This document shows positions 21,652-29,592 of a DNA stretch of 29,592 bases, one piece after another. The stretch spans positions 1 to 29,592 of the forward strand of contig SJRY01000086.1 in assembly GCA_011319805.1 (NCBI GenBank), in the 5' to 3' direction. The number at the start of each line of letters is the position of its first letter. Positions within the stretch are counted from its first letter, which is position 1. Below the pieces are notes generated by a model. That model saw only the letters and a list, made by a program, of their open reading frames with translations. It was not told where the DNA came from and did no database searches. The position numbers were made by a program, and so were the translations under genes. This DNA is from Macrocybe gigantea (lineage: Eukaryota > Basidiomycota > Agaricomycetes > Agaricales > Callistosporiaceae).

Positions 21652-21886
21652 AGTAGACTTCGTCCACGGTGTTGTTGAGTGTCCCAAAGTCTCTAACGTC
21701 ACAATTTTCTTTTTGCGTCTCTGTTTGCACGTAAGGCAATACAGGACGGAGAAGGTGATATGCAAGTAATAACCGATACAGATGCGACCGATGAGGAAAA
21801 CATGTGATGCCAGAGAATACATACGACTGACACGTACGACGTGTAAGATACGTAGGTCTCTGGGCAAAGGCGGGCAGACATGACGG

Positions 21887-22879
21887 TCATGCCCAGTTGT
21901 CGATGAGCGAATCGCGCATCTCTCCGATGACGGCGGTCGAATCTTGGCCTTGTAGTTCTGTAAAAAAAAAATGGCAAGCAGTCAGATTCCTCTAGGGATG
22001 CAGATGAACGATCAAGACGGACTGAAAGCTGCTTCAATCACACTAATTTCGGTGGCAGTGGTTTCAAGGCCGGTGAACGCGCACCAATCATTCACAACCA
22101 GGCCAGCGCCAATGACATCTGAACCTCGGTTCACCGTACCGGCCTTGATGAGGACAAGAAAGGTTAAGAACCAAATTCGCCAACTAAACGCAATGGGGTT
22201 CTCACTACTAGCGGTATTTGCAACAAGCTGCTCAGCTCGTCCTGGTCCTGCACGCTCGTTTTCGGGTGGACGAGCCCGCCTTGGTTTGTTATCGCGCAAT
22301 AGCTGCCTACAAGCACATTGTCTGCGATGGTCTGTCTGAAGACCTCGACCTTGAGGACGTCGGCGATGATCTCCTCCGTTTCGCGATCGAGGTCGGGATG
22401 CACGAGTGCGACGTAGTCGTTGCATGCGATGACGTTTCCGAGCGCAGATAGTCGCTCTTCTACACGTTGGATGGCGACTGAATCGGGGAGCGAGTTGCGG
22501 AGGTGCTGGAGCTCTTGGTCTGTCGTTGTCGATGGTACCAGAAGACCATGGCGGTTTCCTGGTGGATCGGGAGAGTATATTCAGGGATGTAATTGAGGAG
22601 GACCGGAAAGACACGTACCAGCAGTCAGTCTGCCCACTATCCGTGTTCCGCCAATGCTCGTATGTACGATCGGTATCACATCGCCCAGCTCGCTCTCAAA
22701 CGCCGAGTAAAAATTTGTGCTGCCTTGGATGGCGACGAGGCAGTAGCTATTTGTAAGTTTGGAAAATACGCCGATATCGCTGTGGTTTTCGAATTGTATG
22801 CCTGGAAGATTTGTCGGGTCAGTGTGCGTGTGCCATAAGATAAGATCAAGAAAAAATATGACTGCATACGAGTAGCCAT
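21887..22879 (-). CDS. TIF6: Translation initiation factor 6 (eIF6/Tif6), 5 exons
   Basis: Exons on the minus strand are 22879-22870, 22801-22619, 22558-22206, 22143-22023 and 21957-21887, giving exactly 245 residues, the length of yeast Tif6. The sequence is highly conserved throughout: [99 protein letters not shown]. The protein is the pentein-fold anti-association factor that binds the 60S subunit, acts in nucleolar pre-60S maturation and blocks joining to 40S until released by Efl1 and Sdo1. The first coding exon is only 10 nt (ATGGCTACTC); the donor GTATGC that follows is required to give MATRIQ. The frame is intact. It is divergent from NDUFAF7. Confidence 0.98.
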
Positions 22880-23139
22880 TTGCAGCTCCGTTTTCTTGGT
22901 CTTTTCTTCCTAGGACTGGGTGTTTCTCTGTTTTGAATGTATACCAACCTCGAGTTCGGTGGGAGGAGTAGCCCGAACGAAGGTCGGCGAGATTTTTATT
23001 TCGCTGACTCTTTGGTTATACAAACAATTCGCCGGCTCCGAGCCTCCTCCAACTTCACCACTTTCACACCCGAATTCTCCTTTTCTTCCTTCTGACTCCT
23101 CTACGAAGTCTCAAACGAGTCATTCGGACGTGGCCAGTG
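22880..23139. promoter_or_regulatory. Shared divergent promoter region of TIF6 and NDUFAF7
   Basis: Only 260 bp separates the start codons of TIF6 (-) and NDUFAF7 (+), so their promoters must overlap here. The half next to NDUFAF7 is CT-rich (23041-23105). I see no convincing TATA box for either gene, in line with housekeeping promoters. Confidence 0.6.
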
Positions 23140-24909
23140 ATGTCTGTATGGATTAGCGCGTCCCGGACACGTTGTGCCATCGCCACATCATGTCTCCGGA
23201 ACACAGCTCGGCGGCGTCTCACAACCTCCGTCTGCAGACGCGATGTCACGAAACCAGAGGCTTCGTATATTCATCCAGTAACGAAGATTGAAAAGCTCAT
23301 ACTGGATGGAATCAAGGTAAGACTTCCAGTTATTCTGGTTATCCCCCAGTGGCTGACGATGTCCCGAGAGGCCACCGGGCCAATCTCGTATTCCACGTAC
23401 ATGAACCTATGCCTCTCGCACCCGATGGACGGCTACTACATGAACTCTGCGAACAAAATTTTTGGTTCCGCAGGGGACTTCGTTACCAGTCCGGAAATAA
23501 GTCAGATTTTCGGGGAGGTAAAGCTCTGCCGATACGTGATTCCGCGGGGGTCGGAATAACGAGCTACAATTGTTTCTTTCCTACTAGCTCATCGCAATCT
23601 GGTTTCTTTTGAGAATCCCACCTGATGACAGTCGTCCAGTTCGGATCATCGAGCTTGGCCCAGGACGAGGAACATTAATGGATGACATTATACGGGTGAG
23701 CGTGGTCCGGGCGCTTTTAAGTGTAAGTATTCCTAATTGTTTTCTACCCGCAGGTCGTGAAACGCTTTAAAAAAAATTTGCTTAGCAGCATTCATCTTGT
23801 AGAAACAAGTCCGGCCCTCCTGGCTGTCCAACAATCCAAGCTGTCCTCGCATGGGGTCGATATCCAATGGTACGACAATATCGAGGACGTACCACAATCC
23901 ACGGACGAAATTACGTTCCTCGTTGCCCACGAATTCTTTGATGCCTTGCCATTCCATGTATTACAAGTGAGCACGCTTACAAACAGTGTAACCTCAGCAC
24001 CTAAAGCCTCTTCAGAAAGGCGCAGACGGTTGGAGAGAAGTTATGATAGCTTCGAACGTGGAGGGTAAACCGAGCACAGATGATCAACAGTTGGAAACCT
24101 CCACAACACCTTCCACCTCTCCCGGAACCTCTTCTCCTTCAATCTCCGATACCTATCCCCGCCTCCGTCGCGTCCTTGCCTCGGAGCCTACACCGACGGC
24201 CACCTTTCTTGGGCATTCCTCCCCCAGGTTCAAAGACTTGCCAGATGGATCCTATTTGGAAGTGTCTCCCGCGTCTCACAGAATCGCAAAGAAAATTGCA
24301 GAGCTCTTATCTGGCGGGGTGGCGACCGGGAATGGCGCGACACCTGCTCCCAGCGCCAACGTTCCAGGCGGTTACGGTCTCATCATCGACTATGGAGCCG
24401 ATCATGCGTTCAGCGATTCGTTTAGGGTACGCATCGGATCTCTGGCTGAATTGCAATTGTCTTGAACTCCATGTGCGCAGGCATTCAAGTCGCACAAACA
24501 GCGAGACCCCTTTGAAACTCCTGGGAAATGCGATCTCACTGTCAATGTAGATTTCGCGTTCTTGAAGGAGGCTATGGCAGGTTTCGGCGACTCAGGTGAG
24601 GGGTGCATTGAGTACTGTTTACGTGGCCGCTGTTCAACTTGTTTCCGAGTCAGTGGTCACTCACGGACCCATATTCCAAGCCGACTTCCTTAGACGCATG
24701 GGCTATGGCGATCGTGCGACGGAGCTGATCAACGTTCAGGGGGGTCGAGGGAAGGACAGGAGGCGATCCTGAGTGCGGCCCAAAGACTAATGGACCGCAC
24801 GGGGATGGGGACACAGTATCAATTCCTGGGCATCGCGGCAGGGCCAGATGCCGCTGCCACCAAAGACCAGATGTGGCCATTCGTAGAGGTTGTAGAGGAG
24901 AATGATTAA
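23140..24909 (+). CDS. NDUFAF7: Mitochondrial protein-arginine methyltransferase NDUFAF7 (MidA/DUF185), 7 exons
   Basis: The N terminus is Arg/Ser/Thr-rich without acidic residues (MSVWISASRTRCAIATSCLR), as expected of a mitochondrial presequence. The SAM-dependent fold shows motif I ELGPGRGTLM (residues 130-139), preceded by GPISYSTYMNLCLSHPMDGY and GDFVTSPEISQIFGE, and followed by HEFFDALPFHVLQ (203-215), GSYLEVSP and GYGLIIDYG. NDUFAF7 dimethylates an arginine of the NDUFS2 subunit during complex I assembly in the matrix. Exons are 23140-23316, 23371-23517, 23588-23695, 23754-23966, 24016-24426, 24481-24595 and 24654-24909. The final exon has one frame break in the six-G run at 24739-24744; after it the frame continues as EAILSAAQRLMDRTGMGTQY to a stop at 24907-24909. 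A low-complexity Thr/Ser/Pro insert (from about 24085) separates the conserved halves. Confidence 0.94.
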
Positions 24910-25035
24910 ATCAGCGATATCTAGGTCTCTGGCATCGTGTCGTGCAATGCCAGTGTCATCTACGAGATATTGGGAACCGCAAGGTCCATTCCGGTGGCAG
25001 ATCGGATGCTGTGAGAAAGATTCTGAATTCGTATA

Positions 25036-26043
25036 TCAGAAACATACAGTGACGCGAGTACAGGCGAAGTTTGAGCCTTGGAATTTAGTCGTGCCGAGAA
25101 GACTTTTCTCGCCGCGGAGACCGAGACCGCGAGCTGCGCCTTCGATGCCGCCGCCGACCTTCAATGTCGTCGCGATCCTCATCTTTGCCAACGCCGTAAT
25201 GATGTCTTCTGCGTCGGTGCTCATTTTGCGTTCATCGTCCTCCTCTTCCTCCGCCTGCGCCTCTCGCCGCCGTTCCCCGTCCCGAGTGTCACCGTCATCC
25301 CTCGCTCTCTCCTTCCCTTTCCCCCTCTCCTTCGCACTATCTTCGTCCTCACCCTCTTCCCCTTTCTCCTGCGCCCTCGTCCTCTTCGCATCTTTCTTCC
25401 TCTTCCACATCAGCTTTTCCACACAGCGTCCGCACAGCACGACTTTGACGAGCGCCGACTTGGCCTCGCCGTGCTCGACGTACGCGAACGGGACCTCGAG
25501 CGTCGTGAGAGCGGGTTGCTCGGACTCGGGGCGCGCATGGTGCTCGCATCGCGTGTTGCCGCACGTCGTCTCGCCCGCGCCGGAAAGGACCTCCGACTCG
25601 GTGCGCCAGCGTAGAGCAAACTTTTTTTTTTTCGTGGGCGCAAGTTAGTCAGCTCGAGAAGCGGATATTGGAGAACGGGAACGACGCACGTTTCCGGACT
25701 TGTAGTGCTTGAGATCGCACACCGCGAACTCGCGGTACAGGCTCTCGTAGTACTTCATGGCGAGCTGTTCGTCCCAGTGCGCTCCTTCCCATCATCGCCA
25801 TCTTCGCGAAGAAATCTTTCCGTCAGTCACGATTGGATTTGTTTCATATTGAAGAAAAGGACAGAAGCATGATGATAAGCAGATCGCTCGGGCTCCCAGT
25901 TGACAAAAAGGCGAAAAAAGCTGCATCTTATGCCATCGCACTCACTTGTGAGACGCCTTCAAGATCTCGAATTCGGTTTTCCCCTCTGGAATGAGCTGAT
26001 TGTCCTTGGATGAAGAGGAGCCACCATACGAGGAGAGCGCCAT
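25036..26043 (-). CDS. FRA10AC1: FRA10AC1 family protein, 3 exons
   Basis: Exons on the minus strand are 26043-25946, 25815-25690 and 25620-25036, about 269 residues. The conserved core is FEILKASHKFLREDGDD, then HWDEQLAMKYYESLYREFAV, CDLKHYKSGNFALRWRTESE, VLSGAGETTCGNTRCEHH and VKVVLCGRCVEKLMWKRKK. The cysteines C-x4-C and C-x2-C are spaced like a zinc-binding pair. Human FRA10AC1 is a nuclear protein found with spliceosomes; a fungal role in splicing is inferred. The tail is a long Glu/Lys/Arg-rich helix. One base is missing near 25780 between KER and HWDEQ; restoring the phase by one base also makes the exon 2/3 junction close. Both introns end in AAG. The C-terminal 30 residues after MRIATTLKVGGG are unfamiliar. 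It converges with NDUFAF7, 126 bp apart. Confidence 0.88.
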
Positions 26044-27930
26044 TCTTCACTCCAAAACGCAAACTCCTGGATCAGAGTTAGGCCATGTAGTGAATTACAT
26101 AAGACGGTGACGCTGTACCTATGTGTCCAGCCGAGATCCACACCCGCACAAGAGGGAAGCGAGCGTAAATTTCTCGAGGAAAGTTATGGATATTTTTCGA
26201 TGACTAAAGCGCAAGAGTAAAGATTTCGAGGCCAGGCTGGCCAAGGAGGCCGGAAAGAGTCGAAAGAAAGCTCTATTTCCATTTGAGTGATGGGAAGAAC
26301 TTTTCGCCCTACTTAGCCACGCATGCATTCACATCTCTGCCACTACAAGGCAAGTTGGGTAAAAAGGAAAGGCGTTTGTGGGTCCTATAACAAGGACAAT
26401 TGATGTATAGAACATGTTGGGACCGGTTGCCCCACACCTTGTGAATGATGCATTAATGATGGCTCGGATTGTGGCGCCCGTCTACGTAGTTAATTTTTCA
26501 GTCGACACTGCGGCCCAGATGAGGCTCATGTCTCCCGCTCAAATGAATGAAGATTTGGAACCTTGACTGATGAGTGACCCTACGTCAGCAGTGAATAGCA
26601 GTAATTGAGGAGCATCGGCGTCACATGTGGGGACAGTGGCGGCGATGATAGCTATCATTTGAGCCTTCAATCTTCAAGGAGAAATGAGAAGGCAGGGACA
26701 TACTCTGTGTCGTCGCATTTGTTCATTTCGCGACGAACGTGAAACGTCAGCAAGGACATCAATCCAACCGTCGAGGCCGACTTCCATGAAGATGCTCCGA
26801 ACGCGAGCTGTAGCGTGGAAGATGACGCGGAAACATATGTTCTGCATTCGCTCTACAGGATTTCCAAATCGCAGCCCTGATCCCAAAGGGAGTTAAGGTG
26901 ACTGTTCGTGACAGATCAACGCTTTACATCCTGATGGTGGGAGAAAGACAGGAAAGCTTGCACACCTCAAGGACGCACTGTCAGTCACAGACGTCCGTCA
27001 AAAAAAAAAAAAAGAGAGATCAGCATCAGACAGCGGCGATCGAATTCTGGAAAAATTGGAGCGCTTGACAGAGCACGAGGAAGACAAGACACACGACCGG
27101 AAGAACGAGACGCGGTTTCGAGTTCTCGAAAATCGTTGTCGCGTCTTCCCTGGACGTGTAAAACATGTCAAAGGTAAGCGCCTGATGGGAGCACTAGAGG
27201 TTGGGAGTCGTGTGCTTTATGGGGTGGAGCTGCGACTCCAGATGCAACGATGTTCATTTTGCCGGTCGGGTAAAACGCGGGTTAACCCGCTCTGCAAGCG
27301 CTGATGAACAAAAAAGCAGTGAAGAAGCGCCAGCGAGAGCGAGCTTCGCCAGTAAACTTTCGTCTGCTGAGCGATGGAAAGAAGCAAAGGATGGCTGCAA
27401 ATCGACGACTGCTTCTGCCTGTGCTGTGAGATTAAAGTAGGATGAATTTGAAATGAAAGGGGACGCACATGGAGATGTGCTGATGTTCCTGATGTCCTGC
27501 TTACAATCGGAGATCCGCTTTTCTTCCCCACAGTCCCATGAAAAAAAAATAAGATGTCTTGGAATGCACACTGCCAGCTTCCAGATTCTCTGATGCCTTT
27601 AAAAGCGGGGGTCTCGAGCACCGGCTCTTCTCCTTTTTCCTCCTTCTGTTCCCCTCCCTTCGTGTCCCGGTTCCGAACAGCTGATACTTGTGCAACCAGA
27701 AGCCCCTTCCAAGATCCGTTCGCTTCCAGGCTGCACTAAAGTTCCAGGTTAGGATCCTCAAGTCACGCTTCCACGCTCAACCCAATTTTTTTCTGACCAC
27801 ATGCCTTTCGTTTCTCTCCTCAGACTTTCCTCTGCCTAGAGCAAATTGTAATTCTATCCCCAACTGGTGACGGAGACGGAGCCTCTCAAGCCCACTCTTC
27901 ACCCTCCACTCTCCTTCGCAAGTTATAATT
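26044..27930. other. Long divergent intergenic region
   Basis: This is 1.9 kb between the starts of FRA10AC1 (-) and the last gene (+). It contains poly(A) tracts at about 27001-27013 and 27541-27549, a perfect 14-bp palindrome (listed separately), and a charged open stretch at about 27023-27173 that ends at a GTAAGC donor-like site. The 27600-27920 part is pyrimidine-rich, as expected upstream of a fungal gene. No complete gene, tRNA or transposon domain is supported. Confidence 0.5.
27277..27290. promoter_or_regulatory. Perfect 14-bp palindrome with CGG-N6-CCG spacing
   Basis: GCGGGTTAACCCGC is self-complementary. It contains inverted CGG triplets six bases apart, the arrangement recognised by some fungal Zn(II)2Cys6 regulators such as Ppr1. 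It lies about 640 bp upstream of the gene at 27931. A binding role is only a guess from the motif. Confidence 0.3.
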
Positions 27931-29592
27931 ATGGCAACGACAGCCGTATCCCCTCCTCCCCCTAACCCGCCGTTTTTCGGACGTAGCGACGCTGGAAGCT
28001 TGCGATCTTTCGCGACAAGGTGTCCGTCCCAAAGACCCGGTCATTGAAGGGCAAGAAATCATGCTCATGCCCGTTCCGAGCATCTTTGGTCTCAGACGCG
28101 GCGTCCAGGCTTCCGAACCTGAGAGCACACATGGGGCGATTGGCATTACACCGGTCGTGAACTATGTCTGTAGCAGCGAAAGCAGAGGAGCCATCGAGGT
28201 GAGCTCCACGGCATCTTTATTTTGTCACGACTTTAAAGTCCATCGTTCGCAGCTCACAACCGTCGTCCTCCCAACCCGCGGAGATGGAGAGCGACCGAAA
28301 CGCCGAGAAAAAGTAAGCTCCGAGGTCTTTGGCGCCTCCAAACACCGTTAGTTTGACAAAATCTGCGTCATTTCAGTGCGGACGTTCTAAAGCGGCCACG
28401 ATCCAAATCAAGGACGATATTGCGCCTTATAACCACCAAGCTCCAGCCCCATCGACGCCATCGCCCACGTCTCCACGCTCCCGGTCTCACGTCCCCGCGC
28501 CACCTTCCCATTCCGCGTTCCGCGAGAATCGCGAAGCCGCGCTCCGCGAACGCGGGCTCCTCCCGCCACTGCAGCCTAACAAGGACCTCAGCAGGCAAGA
28601 ACGTGAACAAGACCAGCGCATCCCCATCGTCAGCCCCGCGGAGCAGCAGATCGTCCAGGTTGAAGATGAGGAGAGCCGTCGTGAGGTCGTCACGGCTGCG
28701 AGCCTCGTCAAGCAGGAATGGGAGGCCAAGAACCGCACAGAGCACGTTCAAATCGAACGCATGAAGTCGTTCCGCTTCGGAGGGGCCCACTCTTCCACGG
28801 CGGATGCGCATGAGGTCGCTGATGCCGTTAGTACTGATCCTGGTGCTGATCCGTCGGTGAACAATGCCCTCCCGACCGTGCCAGAAGTCGATACCCCTAT
28901 CCCGTCCCCAACATCTCCCCCGCATGTGCCTGCATCTTCGGAACGGCCTGATGGATCCGATTCGGGCACCGTTCTGCCACCTTCGCTGCAAAGCAAGCGT
29001 TCCGCACCGCGCTTGGGCCTCACAGTTGATTCTGGCCTCGCGAACGGTTTGCTGCACCCGTCGTCACAGGCGTCTCCTTCAACCAAGCACGATCCATATC
29101 ATATTCCTCTTCCCCCCTCCCCCGCTCCTTCCATACGAAGCATACATGCTGCCCCAGATGGGGTGCTTCATCGCCACTGTTCTCCGCCTCGATACCTCTC
29201 CCCCCATCTCCGAATCCAAACACCTTTCTGCAGCTCAACAGCGCCGGCGGACAATCCTTCACCGCCTGTCATCTCGCTTCCCCACCTGTGATCAATGATC
29301 TGGAGCAGTCGTCAAGCGGCGCACCATCGGAGCCACCACACGAAGACGCCATCTCGGATAGCGAGCTCCCACCGCTGACGCACTCGCGCACGCTATCGTC
29401 CGCGCAGCAGAGGCAGCTCGCGGCGTCCGAGTCCGACTCGTCAATCACGGCGCCGCCTTCGCTCGACACGTCATCGCAGACGATGACAATCTCCACTCTG
29501 GGCACCTCCGAGTCGTCGTCGGGCTCGCCCTTGGCGCGAAGCCGAAGACGCTTTTGGGCGCGCACAGCAATCTCAAGCTCAAGGTGCATGAA
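27931..29592 (+). CDS. Unrecognised, largely disordered Agaricomycete protein (3' end outside window)
   Basis: I know this only as a conserved hypothetical type. The start MATTAVSPPPPNPPF is followed, after one extra T in the run 27973-27977, by SDVATLEACDLSRQGVRPKD and EGQEIMLMPVPSIFGLRRGV. Probable introns are 28199-28252 and 28313-28376; the first is 54 nt without an in-frame stop and might be retained. The third exon has a conserved basic/acidic helix (FRENREAALRERGLLPPLQP, SLVKQEWEAKNRTEH) and then long Pro/Ser-rich text with SPTSP motifs. The frame shifts at about 29130-29170 and again near 29535, where the likely ending reads LLGAHSNLKLKVHE at the window edge. No catalytic motif, signal peptide or membrane segment is seen. 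The exon 2/3 junction is uncertain. Confidence 0.7.

Noticed and set aside
28368..29057. 229-codon minus-strand open frame
   Set aside because: Antisense shadow of the large third exon of the gene at 27931; Arg/Ala/Leu-rich with no recognisable domain.
1..29592. CRISPR array, rRNA or intact transposon
   Set aside because: No regularly spaced repeats, no rRNA-like text, and no transposase, reverse transcriptase or integrase motif was found on either strand.

Overview
The window is nuclear DNA of a filamentous basidiomycete, most likely an Agaricomycete. The genes are cut by many 48-130 nt spliceosomal introns, lie on both strands without operons, and include a DUF6593 protein and a small fungal thaumatin-like protein, both familiar from mushroom-forming fungi. 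No ribosomal RNA, tRNA, CRISPR array or intact transposon is visible.

Layout, left to right. A 5'-truncated paladin-type multi-phosphatase gene (+, 1-4690) converges on a DUF6593 gene (-, 4831-5654). A gene-poor stretch (5655-7296) carries a decayed 157-bp copy of the 5' end of the next gene. That gene (+, 7297-9770) encodes a GT-B-like protein resembling the N-terminal half of L-arabinokinase, and is followed in tandem by a 13-exon vacuolar amino-acid transporter of the AVT family (+, 9983-13224). A two-exon gene (-, 13782-16933) encodes an AhpC/TSA (PRXL2-like) thioredoxin-fold domain between long disordered arms. After a 1.4-kb AT-richer gap come an unrecognised coiled-coil protein (+, 18378-19720), the thaumatin-like gene (+, 20647-21624), TIF6/eIF6 (-, 21887-22879), the mitochondrial methyltransferase NDUFAF7 (+, 23140-24909) and a FRA10AC1 homologue (-, 25036-26043). 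A 1.9-kb non-coding gap then leads to an unrecognised disordered protein (+, from 27931) that runs off the right edge.

The genes are unrelated housekeeping and accessory functions (ribosome biogenesis, complex I assembly, splicing-associated, vacuolar transport, redox, secreted protein). TIF6 and NDUFAF7 share a 260-bp divergent promoter region. I see no functional cluster and no convincing new system.

The strongest anomaly is technical or evolutionary. At least 16 single-base frame breaks interrupt otherwise well-conserved reading frames in seven of the eleven genes. Many sit in homopolymers, so uncorrected sequencing indels are the likeliest cause. All exon structures here are my own reconstruction from splice-site motifs, reading phase and family resemblance.
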